NCBI GenBank assembly: GCA_903889445.1
Contig: CAISXF010000064.1
Span: 28,229-92,228, forward strand
DNA: 64,000 nucleotides
Origin: an uncultured Pseudomonadota bacterium
Lineage (GTDB): Bacteria > Pseudomonadota > Gammaproteobacteria > Methylococcales > Methylomonadaceae
Direction of reading: 5' to 3'
This document shows positions 1-8,439 of the stretch, piece by piece. Each line of letters starts with the position of its first letter. Position 1 is the first letter of the stretch. Under the pieces are notes generated by a model that worked only from the letters and a program-made list of their open reading frames with translations, did no database searches and was not told the DNA's origin. The translations under genes were made by a program, and so were the position numbers.

Positions 1-149
1 GTTTCGCGCCAAATGGTAGTATGGTTTTGTACGCGTCACGAAAAGGCAACACGGGTTATTTATCTGCGGTTTCTATCGATGGTAAAATGCAGCAAAGGCT
101 GGTTTTTGACAGCTCTGAAGTTCGCGAGCCAGCTTGGTCGCCTAAATAA
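1..149 (+). CDS. tolB: TolB, C-terminal end (partial)
   Basis: Reading from base 3, an open frame gives 48 residues ending AWSPK and a TAA stop. The fragment has the beta-propeller style FAPNGSMVLYAS...GYLSAVSIDG and the terminal 'EPAWSP' ending typical of TolB, the periplasmic propeller of the Tol-Pal envelope system. The next gene is pal, 35 bases downstream, which is the standard tolB-pal order. The gene begins outside the window. The assignment rests on this short C-terminus plus synteny, both of which agree. Confidence 0.88.
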   Translation, partial: FAPNGSMVLYASRKGNTGYLSAVSIDGKMQQRLVFDSSEVREPAWSPK

Positions 150-184
150 CAACTTTTTAATCCCTCTCTTTTTGGAAATGAAAC

Positions 185-781
185 ATGAAATTGACTAAAA
201 CACTGGCGATAGTCGCCATGATAAGTGCGTTGACTTTAGCTGGCTGTAGTTCTGACGACGAAAAAGACGCAAGTTTGACCGACGGCAGTTTGAACGGTGC
301 AAGCGGCATGAACGATGCGTCGGTAAATGGTTTGGGGGATGGCTCTGGCATGAACGGTTCTGGAATGGGCGGGGGGGGGCGTTATGGCAATGGAAAATAC
401 GGTGCGAAAGGAGCAAACGGTTTGCCGCCAGAATTTAGCGATCCGAACAATCCTCTGTCAAAACGCACGATTTATTTCATGCTTGATAGCAGTCAAGTTC
501 AACAAGATTTTGTGTCTGTGATTTCGGCACACGCGCGTTATTTATTGGCAAATCCGAGTCAACATATTGTTTTGGAAGGAAATGCCGATGAACGCGGTTC
601 ACGCGAATACAACATTGCGTTGGCAGAACAACGCTCAAAAACGGTTGCAGGAATGTTAAAAGCGCAAGGGGTTTCCGAAAGCCAACTCGGCATCGTCAGT
701 TATGGCGAAGAAAAACCTGTCGCTATGGGGCATGATGAATCGTCTTGGGAATTAAACCGTCGGGTCGAACTTGCATACTAA
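185..781 (+). CDS. pal: Pal, peptidoglycan-associated lipoprotein
   Basis: Outer-membrane lipoprotein of the Tol-Pal complex; its OmpA-like domain binds peptidoglycan and couples the outer membrane to the wall during division. The 198-residue product has a lipoprotein signal ending LAGC with the lipidated Cys at 21. A Gly/Asn/Met-rich linker (about 30-80) follows, then an OmpA-like domain (about 88-198) with the motif GNADERGSREYN and a C-terminal NRRVELAY. The linker is longer and more glycine-rich than in enterobacterial Pal. It sits between tolB and cpoB as expected. GGAAATGAAAC just upstream supplies a ribosome site. Confidence 0.96.
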   Translation: MKLTKTLAIVAMISALTLAGCSSDDEKDASLTDGSLNGASGMNDASVNGLGDGSGMNGSGMGGGGRYGNGKYGAKGANGLPPEFSDPNNPLSKRTIYFMLDSSQVQQDFVSVISAHARYLLANPSQHIVLEGNADERGSREYNIALAEQRSKTVAGMLKAQGVSESQLGIVSYGEEKPVAMGHDESSWELNRRVELAY

Positions 782-782
782 A

Positions 783-1595
783 ATGAAAAAATTACCTGCG
801 CTTTTACTTTTCAGTGCCAGTCATTTAGCGTTGGCGGATTCGCTTGCGCCGGTGATTGATAATTCAGCTTATCCAAACGGTGCGCCAGCTGCAATGCCTA
901 TTTCGGTCAGCGCACCAATGAATAGTACGTTTGAAATGATGACTCGTTTGGATGAAGCTCAGGTTGAAATTCAACAACTGAACGGCAAAATCGAAGAACA
1001 AGCTAATTTGATTGCCGAAATGAAAAAGAAACAATCGGCAATGTATGCTGATTTTGATGATCGTTTGCAGCAAGTTGAAACGAAATTGGGTGGCGCGAAA
1101 ACATCGGCTGTAACGGAAACGCCAGCGGCAAAAGACCCCGAACCCGCTGAAGTCGCGCCACCGCCTAAACCAGCGGTTTCTGTTGTTCCGCCTGCCGCTA
1201 CGCCTGCTGACGAAAAAAAGCAGCAGTATTTGCAAGCGTTCGAAGCATTTCGTAACGGTCAAGTTCCCGAAGCGATTGCCCAATTCAATACGTTGTTAAG
1301 CAAAGACCCAACGAATTTGTACGCAAATAACGCGCAATTTTGGTTAGGCAAAGCGTATCGTGTAAATAAAGATATTGGCGCGGCAAAGAAGGCGTTTAAC
1401 GTCGTTTTGGAAAAATATCCAACGAGTCAGAAAGTACCCGAAGCCTTGGTTGAATTGGGGATTATCGAAATGGAAGCGAGAAATTCCGCGAAAGCAAAAG
1501 AGGATTTTATGCGCGTGATGACCGATTTTCCGACCTCAAAATCTGCCACCGTTGCCGCGAAAAAATTGCAGCAACTCAATGAAACGCCAAACTAA
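783..1595 (+). CDS. cpoB: CpoB (YbgF), Tol-Pal coordinator of cell division
   Basis: Periplasmic protein that coordinates peptidoglycan synthesis with outer-membrane constriction together with Tol. A signal peptide (cleavage near residue 18, ALA-D) is followed by a trimerising coiled coil (about 50-95), a Pro/Ala-rich linker (about 105-140) and tetratricopeptide repeats to the end (AFRNGQVPEAIAQFNTLL; NNAQFWLGKAYR). This is the family's usual domain order. A TTG 12 bases upstream is also in frame, but the ATG at 783 gives a clean signal peptide and is preferred. The stop overlaps the queE start by one base, so the two are likely translationally coupled. Confidence 0.94.
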   Translation: MKKLPALLLFSASHLALADSLAPVIDNSAYPNGAPAAMPISVSAPMNSTFEMMTRLDEAQVEIQQLNGKIEEQANLIAEMKKKQSAMYADFDDRLQQVETKLGGAKTSAVTETPAAKDPEPAEVAPPPKPAVSVVPPAATPADEKKQQYLQAFEAFRNGQVPEAIAQFNTLLSKDPTNLYANNAQFWLGKAYRVNKDIGAAKKAFNVVLEKYPTSQKVPEALVELGIIEMEARNSAKAKEDFMRVMTDFPTSKSATVAAKKLQQLNETPN

Positions 1596-2239
1596 TGTCA
1601 GTTGAATTACGCATTAGCGAAATTTTTTATTCGTTGCAAGGCGAATCCAACGCCGTCGGTTTGCCCACGGTTTTTGTACGTTTAACGGGTTGTCCGTTGC
1701 GTTGTAATTATTGCGACACGAGTTACGCATTTTCGGGCGGCGTGAAAATGTCGCTCGTTGATATTCTTGCCGATGTTAAACAATATAATTGCCATTATGT
1801 TTGCGTGACAGGTGGTGAACCGCTCGCGCAACCCGCTTGCTTGCTATTATTGACGCAATTAGCAGCCGCAGGATTTAACGTTTCACTCGAAACCAGTGGC
1901 GCGTTAGATGTGTCGAACGTGGACAGTCGAATTGTCAAAGTGATGGATTTAAAAACACCGAGTTCGAGCGAATGTGAAAAAAATCGTTACGAAAACATCG
2001 AATTTTTAACCGCGCAAGATCAAGTAAAATTCGTGATTGCGGACGACGAAGATTACAATTGGTCGAAAAAGATTATGGAAGATTATAATTTGTTGGCGCG
2101 TTGCCAAGTGTTATTTTCGCCCGTTGTGCCTCAACAAAATCTAGCTGAATTGGCAGACAAAATTTTGGCTGACCGATTACCGGTGCGTTTTCAAATTCAA
2201 CTTCACAAATTTTTGTGGCAAGACGTGCAGGGGAAATAA
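1595..2239 (+). CDS. queE: QueE, 7-carboxy-7-deazaguanine synthase
   Basis: Radical-SAM enzyme converting 6-carboxytetrahydropterin to 7-carboxy-7-deazaguanine in queuosine/preQ0 biosynthesis. The 214-residue product carries the cluster-binding CxxxCxxC (C33, C37, C40) followed by DTSYAF, the N-terminal substrate loop [14 protein letters not shown], and VTGGEPLAQ, the SAM-binding glycine motif. It overlaps cpoB by one base and is followed closely by queC, the next step of the pathway. tol-pal-cpoB-queE-queC linkage is common in gammaproteobacteria. Confidence 0.95.
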   Translation: MSVELRISEIFYSLQGESNAVGLPTVFVRLTGCPLRCNYCDTSYAFSGGVKMSLVDILADVKQYNCHYVCVTGGEPLAQPACLLLLTQLAAAGFNVSLETSGALDVSNVDSRIVKVMDLKTPSSSECEKNRYENIEFLTAQDQVKFVIADDEDYNWSKKIMEDYNLLARCQVLFSPVVPQQNLAELADKILADRLPVRFQIQLHKFLWQDVQGK

Positions 2240-2244
2240 TTTTT

Positions 2245-2919
2245 ATGTCGAAAAAAGCAGTCGTTTTACTTTCAGGCGGTTTAGATTCCGTGACCGTTTT
2301 GGCAATGGCGCAAGCGCAAGGCTACGAATGCTACGCGCTGAGTTTCGATTACGGGCAACGCAATAAAGCGGAATTACAAGCAGGTGAAAAAATTGCCGCC
2401 GATTATGGCGTAACGCGCAAAGTCGTGAATTTAGGCTTGGGAGCCATTGGCGGAAGTGCGTTGACGGATGCCGATATTGCCGTTCCACAAACGTTGGAAA
2501 CGGGTATTCCAGTCACTTATGTTCCAGCCCGAAATACAGTTTTTTTGTCGTTAGCACTGGGCTGGGCGGAAGTTTTACACGCGCAAGATATTTTTATTGG
2601 CGTGAATGCGGTAGATTATTCGGGCTATCCCGATTGTCGTCCCGAGTTTATCGCTGCATTTGAAACGTTGGCGAATTTAGCGACGAAAGCCAGTGTTGAG
2701 GGCGAACCGTTTAAAATTCACACGCCGCTTATTCATTTGAGTAAAGCGGAAATTATTGAACACGGGACACGTTTGAATGTGGATTATCGACAAACCGTTT
2801 CGTGTTATTCTGCCAACGAAAACGGCGAAGCGTGCGGAACGTGTGATGCGTGCCGATTACGCAAAGCGGGATTTTTAGCCGCTGGAATTGACGATTCAAC
2901 CCGTTACGCACAAAACTAA
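2245..2919 (+). CDS. queC: QueC, 7-cyano-7-deazaguanine synthase
   Basis: ATP-dependent enzyme turning 7-carboxy-7-deazaguanine into preQ0 with ammonia. It has the N-terminal PP-loop SGGLDS (residues 10-15) and the C-terminal zinc-binding cysteine cluster CYSAN...CGTCDAC. At 224 residues it has the family length. A GTG at 2215 is also in frame but would overlap queE by 25 bases; the ATG at 2245 begins [12 protein letters not shown], the expected N-terminus. It is the last recognised queuosine gene here; queD and queF are not in the window. Confidence 0.95.
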   Translation: MSKKAVVLLSGGLDSVTVLAMAQAQGYECYALSFDYGQRNKAELQAGEKIAADYGVTRKVVNLGLGAIGGSALTDADIAVPQTLETGIPVTYVPARNTVFLSLALGWAEVLHAQDIFIGVNAVDYSGYPDCRPEFIAAFETLANLATKASVEGEPFKIHTPLIHLSKAEIIEHGTRLNVDYRQTVSCYSANENGEACGTCDACRLRKAGFLAAGIDDSTRYAQN

Positions 2920-2954
2920 TTTTTTATTTTTTAACTTAACCAAGAGGCAAAACC

Positions 2955-3212
2955 ATGAGTAAAGAACTTTCCAGTACCACATTGATGTATTCGATTTTAT
3001 CTGTCGAAGAAGGCGTAAACGTTCAAAAAGATTATCTTGAATCCGGCGAAATTCCAGAAGGCGAAGTCGAATACGAAGAAGAAATTTTGGGTGATTTAGA
3101 ACAAGCGTTGATGGAACTTATCGATGTTTACAAAATTCGTTGCAAATCAGAACCTGAATTACCATCAATTGAAGATTTGCTCGGTGGCGATTCTGACGAA
3201 GATGAAGAGTAA
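2955..3212 (+). CDS. Small acidic protein of unknown function
   Basis: An 85-residue, strongly acidic product with no cysteine motif beyond a single Cys, no signal peptide and no membrane segment. The central part (about 30-60) is predicted helical by eye, and the tail is almost entirely Asp/Glu (GGDSDEDEE). AAGAGGCAAAACC upstream is a reasonable ribosome site. It lies 35 bases after queC and 3 bases before the Spx/ArsC-like gene, so it belongs to the same transcription unit as dapE. I do not recognise the family; a small cytoplasmic adaptor or inhibitor is possible but unsupported. Confidence 0.7.
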   Translation: MSKELSSTTLMYSILSVEEGVNVQKDYLESGEIPEGEVEYEEEILGDLEQALMELIDVYKIRCKSEPELPSIEDLLGGDSDEDEE

Positions 3213-3215
3213 AAT

Positions 3216-3566
3216 ATGATTATCCTGTACGGTTTAGCGACGTGTGGTTCCGTAAAAAAAGCCCGTGATTGGTTGAAATCGCACGGGTTAGAATACCGTT
3301 TTTATGAGTTGCGCCGTGAAGGTTTGTCGTTAGCGTTATTACAAGAATTTGCTGAACGACTTGCTGACTGGCAAATTTTGGTAAATCGTAAAAGTATGAC
3401 GTGGAAAAATTTTTCACCCGAACAACGATTGCTTGCGGACGTACTTGATACCGCTTTGCCGCTAATTATGGAATATCCGACGTTAATTAAACGTCCGGTA
3501 CTCGACGCGGGCGAGGCGATATTGATTGGTTTTGATGCCGATAATTACGAACGCACGTTGCTATGA
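3216..3566 (+). CDS. Spx/ArsC-like protein (YffB family)
   Basis: A 116-residue thioredoxin-fold protein of the ArsC/Spx/YffB group. The single N-terminal active-site-like Cys is C10 in ATCGSVKKA; the conserved LIKRPVLD stretch of ArsC-type reductases comes later. In many gammaproteobacteria yffB lies directly before dapE, exactly as here, where its stop overlaps the dapE start by four bases. True arsenate reductase activity is doubtful for this subgroup; a glutathione-dependent thiol reductase role has been suggested for YffB. Physiological substrate unknown. Confidence 0.88.
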   Translation: MIILYGLATCGSVKKARDWLKSHGLEYRFYELRREGLSLALLQEFAERLADWQILVNRKSMTWKNFSPEQRLLADVLDTALPLIMEYPTLIKRPVLDAGEAILIGFDADNYERTLL

Positions 3567-4696
3567 CTGACACGCTAGACCTTTTAAGAGATTTAATTCG
3601 GCGTGAATCTGTCACGCCGAACGACGCGGGTTGCCTTGATTTATTGGCGCATCGATTAACACCTTTAGGGTTTGTCGATGAGCGTTTAAATTTTGGCGAC
3701 ACGGAAAACATTTGGTTGCGTCGTGGAACGGAAAAACCGTTGTTTGTGTTTTTAGGACACACCGACGTTGTTCCCGTTGGCGCGTTAAATTTGTGGGAGT
3801 CGCCGCCGTTTGAGCCAACCATTCGTGATGGTAATTTATACGGACGTGGCGCGGCAGATATGAAAGGCGGCATTGCGTGTTTTTTCACAGCAGTGGCGCG
3901 TTTTGTTGCGAATCACCCGAATCACGCTGGATCGATTGCTATTATGTTGACTAGTGATGAAGAAGGCGCAGGAATAAATGGTGTAGTAAAAGTCGTTGAA
4001 ATCTTAGAGAATCGGGGCGATAAAATCGATTGGTGTTTAGTCGGTGAACCGTCGAGCGATAAAAAAATTGGTGACGTTATTCGAGTGGGGCGACGCGGTT
4101 CATTGTGTGCAAACTTAACGATTCATGGCATTCAAGGTCATGTTGCTTATCCCGAATTAGCAGACAATCCGATTCATAAAATCACGCCTGCGTTAAACGA
4201 TTTAATCAGCGAAGTTTGGGATAATGGCAACGAATTTTTTCCTGCCACCAGTTTACAAATTTCAAATTTCAACAGCGGCATGGGTGCAGAAAATGTGATT
4301 CCCGCGAATGCAAATGTGCAGTTTAATTTGCGTTTTAGCACCGAATTAACCGCTGAAATTATCAAGCAACGCACGGCGGAAATTTTAAATCGTCACGGTT
4401 TGAACTACGACATTGTGTGGCGTTTGTCGGGAAATCCGTTTTTAACGTCAAACGGCGCGTTGATTGATGCCGCTCACAGCGCGATTAAAAAAGTAACCAA
4501 TTTTGAAACGCTTGATGATACAGGTGGTGGCACGTCTGATGGACGTTTTATCGCACCAACGGGCGCGGAAGTGATTGAGCTAGGCGCGTTAAATATCAGT
4601 ATTCACAAAGTCAATGAACACATTGGCGTGGCTGATTTAGAAATTTTGAGCCAAATTTACGAGCAGATGTTAATCGATTTGTTAGCGACAAAATAA
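3563..4696 (+). CDS. dapE: DapE, succinyl-diaminopimelate desuccinylase
   Basis: Di-zinc hydrolase removing succinate from N-succinyl-LL-diaminopimelate in lysine and meso-DAP synthesis. The 377-residue M20-family protein shows the metal site H66xD68 (FLGHTDVVPVG), bridging D99 (GRGAADMKGG), and the catalytic/metal pair E133-E134 (TSDEEG). The C-terminal half carries the lid domain and TGGGTSDGRF. It overlaps the upstream yffB-like gene by four bases. DapF, which acts next on the product, is 1.5 kb downstream. Confidence 0.96.
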   Translation: MTDTLDLLRDLIRRESVTPNDAGCLDLLAHRLTPLGFVDERLNFGDTENIWLRRGTEKPLFVFLGHTDVVPVGALNLWESPPFEPTIRDGNLYGRGAADMKGGIACFFTAVARFVANHPNHAGSIAIMLTSDEEGAGINGVVKVVEILENRGDKIDWCLVGEPSSDKKIGDVIRVGRRGSLCANLTIHGIQGHVAYPELADNPIHKITPALNDLISEVWDNGNEFFPATSLQISNFNSGMGAENVIPANANVQFNLRFSTELTAEIIKQRTAEILNRHGLNYDIVWRLSGNPFLTSNGALIDAAHSAIKKVTNFETLDDTGGGTSDGRFIAPTGAEVIELGALNISIHKVNEHIGVADLEILSQIYEQMLIDLLATK

Positions 4697-4700
4697 CAGA

Positions 4701-4761
4701 TACAAACCAAGGTTTGTACTCCGAATGAGTTTAATTTTTGGAGTGCAAACCTTGGTTTGTA
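4701..4761. repeat. Nested palindromic hairpin between dapE and tldD
   Basis: Two 22-base arms (4701-4722 and 4740-4761) are inverted copies with one mismatch, separated by a 17-base loop. Each arm also contains its own shorter inverted repeat (CAAACC..GGTTTG), so it can fold as one long hairpin or as two small ones. There is no clear T-run, so a simple intrinsic terminator is not the obvious reading. It could be a dispersed palindromic element or a transcript-stabilising hairpin between dapE and tldD. Confidence 0.75.
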
Positions 4762-4792
4762 CCAATTCCCACATTTTTAATAATCAGGTTTT

Positions 4793-6235
4793 ATGCACTT
4801 ACTCGAACTCGCACGACAAGCCATTCTCATCCCAGCGGGCATTCAAGATTCCGATATTGAAAAATTGATGAATCAACTTTTGAGTGCCGAAGTGGACGCA
4901 GCGGATATTTATTTTCAATCGAGTCATTCAGAATCGTGGGTACTCGAAAGCGGCATTGTGAAAGAAGGTCATCACAGCATCGAACAAGGTGCTGGCGTGC
5001 GGGCGGTTTCGGGTGAAAAAACAGGTTTTGCCTACAGCGACCGTTTAGAAATTCCCGTTTTGCTCGCGGCGATAAACAATGTCAAAGCGATTACGCGCCA
5101 AGCACAACACGCGCAAGTTAATTTGAAAGCGATTGATAAAAATGCGCGGTTACTTTATCCAACATTGAATCCGCTGAAATCACTCAACGATCAACAAAAA
5201 ATCGATTTTCTAAAACAACTCGACACCCAAACTCGTGCGTTAGATTCACGCATCGAAGAAGTGATTATCAGTTTATCAGGCGTACACGAACATATTTTAG
5301 TGGCGAATCAAGACAGACACTTATTGGCAGACGTTCGCCCATTAGTGCGTTTGAATGTTACGGTTATCGTTGTCGAAAATGGCAAACGCGAACAAGGCAG
5401 CATGGGCGGTGGCGGACGCTGTGATTACGCCATGTTTTTTGAACAAGATACGGCATTGAATTACGCGAAAGAATCCGTGCGCCAAGCTCTTGTAAATTTA
5501 GAAGCAGACGAAGCTCCCGCTGGGAATATGACGGTTGTTTTGGGTTCGGGTTGGCCTGGAATTTTGTTACACGAAGCGATTGGACACGGTTTAGAAGGCG
5601 ATTTTAATCGCAAAGGCACCTCGGCATTTAGCGGACGAATCGGCGAACGAGTTGCGTCTTCATTATGTACGGTTGTGGACGATGGCACATTGCACGGAAG
5701 ACGCGGTTCATTAAGCATCGACGATGAAGGCACGCAAACCGAAAATACCGTGTTAATCGAAAACGGCATTTTAAAAGGTTATATGCAAGACCGATTGAAC
5801 GCACGATTGATGGGCGTTTCACCGACGGGCAACGGTCGCCGCGAATCTTACGCGCATTTACCCATGCCGCGCATGACCAACACTTATATGTTGGCGGGAC
5901 AACATCCCCCCGAAGAAATCATTAAATCCGTCAAAAATGGGTTATACGCGAAAAATTTTGCGGGCGGACAAGTCGATATTACGTCGGGCAAATTCGTATT
6001 TTCAGCCAGCGAAGCCTATTTAATCGAAAATGGAAAAATCACGCGACCTGTAAAAGGTGCAACGTTAATCGGCAATGGTCCCGACGTGTTGACGAAAGTT
6101 TCAATGGTTGGCAACGATTTAGAATTTGACAGCGGCGTGGGAACGTGTGGCAAAGACGGTCAAAGCGTGCCGGTCGGAGTCGGACAACCTACTTTGAAAA
6201 TTGACGGGTTAACCGTCGGCGGAACACAGATTTAA
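4793..6235 (+). CDS. tldD: TldD, metalloprotease of the TldD/TldE complex
   Basis: Zinc protease subunit that with TldE (PmbA) cleaves unfolded peptides, for example in microcin maturation and CcdA degradation. The 480-residue protein has the metal-binding [11 protein letters not shown] (H260, E261, H265) and a conserved Cys near 454 in [17 protein letters not shown], another metal ligand. Length matches TldD rather than the shorter TldE, which lacks the HExxxH motif. The partner gene pmbA/tldE is not in the window. Fifteen bases separate it from dapF. Confidence 0.96.
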   Translation: MHLLELARQAILIPAGIQDSDIEKLMNQLLSAEVDAADIYFQSSHSESWVLESGIVKEGHHSIEQGAGVRAVSGEKTGFAYSDRLEIPVLLAAINNVKAITRQAQHAQVNLKAIDKNARLLYPTLNPLKSLNDQQKIDFLKQLDTQTRALDSRIEEVIISLSGVHEHILVANQDRHLLADVRPLVRLNVTVIVVENGKREQGSMGGGGRCDYAMFFEQDTALNYAKESVRQALVNLEADEAPAGNMTVVLGSGWPGILLHEAIGHGLEGDFNRKGTSAFSGRIGERVASSLCTVVDDGTLHGRRGSLSIDDEGTQTENTVLIENGILKGYMQDRLNARLMGVSPTGNGRRESYAHLPMPRMTNTYMLAGQHPPEEIIKSVKNGLYAKNFAGGQVDITSGKFVFSASEAYLIENGKITRPVKGATLIGNGPDVLTKVSMVGNDLEFDSGVGTCGKDGQSVPVGVGQPTLKIDGLTVGGTQI

Positions 6236-6249
6236 AGACAGAAAAACTC

Positions 6250-7074
6250 ATGAAATTTACCAAAATGCACGGTCTCGGCAATGATTTTGTCGTTGTCGAT
6301 GCGATAAATCAACGTATTGCCATTACGCCGACAAAAATTCGTTTTATGGCGAATCGACACACAGGAATTGGCTTTGACCAACTTTTAGTAGTTGAAAAAA
6401 CCAATCAGCCAAATGCGGATTTTAAATATCGAATTTTCAATGCAGACGGCAGCGAAGTTGGGCAATGTGGTAACGGTGCTCGCTGTTTTGCACGGTTTGT
6501 ACGCGATAAAAAGTTAACAGATAAAGACGAAATCGTTGTCGAAACAAAATCGGGGCAGCTTGTTTTGAGTTTTACGGATAACGACTTAATTACCGTTAAC
6601 ATGGGCATTCCACGTCATTTGCCTGCCGAAATCCCTGTCATTTCAGAACAAGAATCGCGATTTTATACCGTGAATGTGAATGGCTCAGAAAAAGCGTTTG
6701 GCGCGGTTTCGATGGGAAATCCGCACGCCGTTTTGCAAGTAAACGATATTAAAACCGCTCCCGTTGAAACGATTGGTGCCGCTCTCGAATGTCACAAAAT
6801 TTTCCCAGAACGCGCCAACATCGGTTTTATGCAAGTGGTCGATAAAAATGCAATTAAATTGCGGGTTTACGAACGCGGAGCGGGCGAAACGCAAGCCTGC
6901 GGAAGTGGCGCGTGTGCGGCGGTCGTGATTGGCATCGAACAAAATTTATTAAACGGCACCGTGCGTGTCGAATTGCCAGGTGGTGAATTAAATATCAGTT
7001 GGGCTGGACGCGGCGAACCTGTTTTTATGACGGGTGCAGCAATTTCTGTCTTTGAAGGATTTATTGCTTTATGA
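6250..7074 (+). CDS. dapF: DapF, diaminopimelate epimerase
   Basis: Cofactor-independent epimerase making meso-diaminopimelate from the LL form. Both catalytic cysteines are present: C73 in GQCGNGAR and C217 in QACGSGACA. The 274-residue length is standard. The stop overlaps the DUF484 start by four bases (ATGA), the usual arrangement in gammaproteobacteria, where dapF-DUF484-xerC form one operon. Confidence 0.97.
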   Translation: MKFTKMHGLGNDFVVVDAINQRIAITPTKIRFMANRHTGIGFDQLLVVEKTNQPNADFKYRIFNADGSEVGQCGNGARCFARFVRDKKLTDKDEIVVETKSGQLVLSFTDNDLITVNMGIPRHLPAEIPVISEQESRFYTVNVNGSEKAFGAVSMGNPHAVLQVNDIKTAPVETIGAALECHKIFPERANIGFMQVVDKNAIKLRVYERGAGETQACGSGACAAVVIGIEQNLLNGTVRVELPGGELNISWAGRGEPVFMTGAAISVFEGFIAL

Positions 7075-7856
7075 GTGAAGAATTAGAAAAAATAGTAAAC
7101 AAACCACGCAAGCCGCGTGTTGTAAAATTAAAAGAAACTGTCGAAAAAATCGTCAAGCCGAAAGTCGTTAAAATCAAACCCGAAAAAATAACTGAAATAA
7201 CTGCTGAACAGGTTACTCATTATTTACAAGCGCATCCTAATTTTTTTATTGAACACATTCATTTACTCGAACATCTCAGCATTCCACATGCAACCGTCGG
7301 CACCGTTTCGTTGATTTCAAAACAGCTCGAATTGTTTCGTTCGCGTTCGCAAGAAATGGAAAATAAACTAGTTGAATTAGTTGATATTGCGCGAGGCAAC
7401 GACATGACGGTGAATCGAATGCACAAATTAAATTTGGCATTACTCGACGCGCTAACATTAGAAGATGTCATAACGAATTTAAATATCGTGTTATCGGACT
7501 ATTTTTTGACGGATTTTGTCGCCATTCGTTTAATTCAAGCCGAGCCACATCGGGATTTAAAAGGGCTTTTTCTGGCACCCGATAGCAAAGATTTAAAACC
7601 GTTTGAAAATGAACTCCGTTCAGGCATTCCCAGTTGCGGAAAACCCACGTTGACGCAAGCCCGCGTTCTGTTCGGCTTTCAAGCCAACGAAGTTAAATCT
7701 TGCGCGATTGTGCCAATGCTATTCACAGATTTAGAAGGTTTATTTGTCATCGGAAGTCGTGACGAAAATCGTTTTCATGCTGGCATGGGAAATCTATTTC
7801 TAACGCAAATGAGCGAAGTTATCGCCACCTGCTTAATCACATTATCACAGCAATAA
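7071..7856 (+). CDS. DUF484 (GAF-like) protein
   Basis: A 261-residue member of the DUF484 family, normally placed between dapF and xerC. An unusual basic N-terminal extension (about 1-42, Lys/Val/Pro-rich repeats such as KPRVVKL and KPKVVKI) precedes the conserved helix ([22 protein letters not shown]), a coiled stretch, and a GAF-like domain (about 120-261). The function of the family is unknown. The extension looks low-complexity and nucleic-acid-like, but that is inference. The expected next gene, xerC, survives only as a pseudogene 2.5 kb downstream. Confidence 0.88.
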   Translation: MSEELEKIVNKPRKPRVVKLKETVEKIVKPKVVKIKPEKITEITAEQVTHYLQAHPNFFIEHIHLLEHLSIPHATVGTVSLISKQLELFRSRSQEMENKLVELVDIARGNDMTVNRMHKLNLALLDALTLEDVITNLNIVLSDYFLTDFVAIRLIQAEPHRDLKGLFLAPDSKDLKPFENELRSGIPSCGKPTLTQARVLFGFQANEVKSCAIVPMLFTDLEGLFVIGSRDENRFHAGMGNLFLTQMSEVIATCLITLSQQ

Positions 7857-7923
7857 AAATAAAAAGTAGGCGTAAATTTATCCACGTCCATTTTCTCTAA
7901 TTTAAATTTTTAATATAAAAATC

Positions 7924-8436
7924 ATGTTGTTACTTATTTCATATCTCAAACTTTGCTGGTTTAAAAGCGATCCAATCGACTTATTACCAAGTCGTACTTT
8001 TTCACGCAACTGCATTATTTTCTACTTAATTTCAGGCATTATTGTCGAAGGTTTAATTGCTGATCCTGCCGATGGCACATTGGAAGTGTCATTGCGTGCG
8101 GTGATGGCGTTTTCATCCGTCGCGACATTTTTATTTTTCCACAAAAATATTTTACTTTTTCAACGTATTTTCACCGCGATTTTCGTGTGTGAAAACTTCA
8201 TTATGGTGTTGGCGATTTTGTGCGAAGTGTTAGATTTTGCGTTGGTCAGAATGCACTTTGAATACCGAGCAGAAGTCGGAATTAGTTTAGCTGTATTTTT
8301 AGTGAGTTGGTATTTGGCCATTGTCGCGTACATTTTGCGCCGCTTTTTTGCGTTTAATGTCGGCAAAAGTTTGTCGTTAGCATTCGGCTATTTTATCTTA
8401 ACCTACGGCATTCCAATGCTGTTCATGGATATTTAA
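7924..8436 (+). CDS. Integral membrane protein, unknown function
   Basis: A 170-residue protein with about four hydrophobic segments (near 32-48, 58-76, 82-103, 122-140, and a C-terminal one). No catalytic motif is seen. It lies 3 bases before the LtaS-like sulfatase gene and is probably co-transcribed with it; both lie between DUF484 and the decayed xerC, suggesting a later insertion into the dapF operon. A Yip1-like or accessory membrane role is conceivable but not shown by the sequence. Confidence 0.7.
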   Translation: MLLLISYLKLCWFKSDPIDLLPSRTFSRNCIIFYLISGIIVEGLIADPADGTLEVSLRAVMAFSSVATFLFFHKNILLFQRIFTAIFVCENFIMVLAILCEVLDFALVRMHFEYRAEVGISLAVFLVSWYLAIVAYILRRFFAFNVGKSLSLAFGYFILTYGIPMLFMDI

Positions 8437-8439
8437 ATT

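Noticed and set aside
864..1283. Long minus-strand open frame opposite cpoB
   Set aside because: It is a shadow of the cpoB reading frame; composition (Arg/Phe-rich) and lack of a ribosome site argue against coding.
3216..3566. ArsC-like gene as evidence for an arsenic resistance operon
   Set aside because: It is the YffB-type relative linked to dapE; no arsB or arsR is near. The ArsP-like permease at 37066 is far away in another context.
4701..4761. Inverted repeats as part of a CRISPR array
   Set aside because: Only one pair of arms, no regular spacers, no cas genes anywhere in the window.
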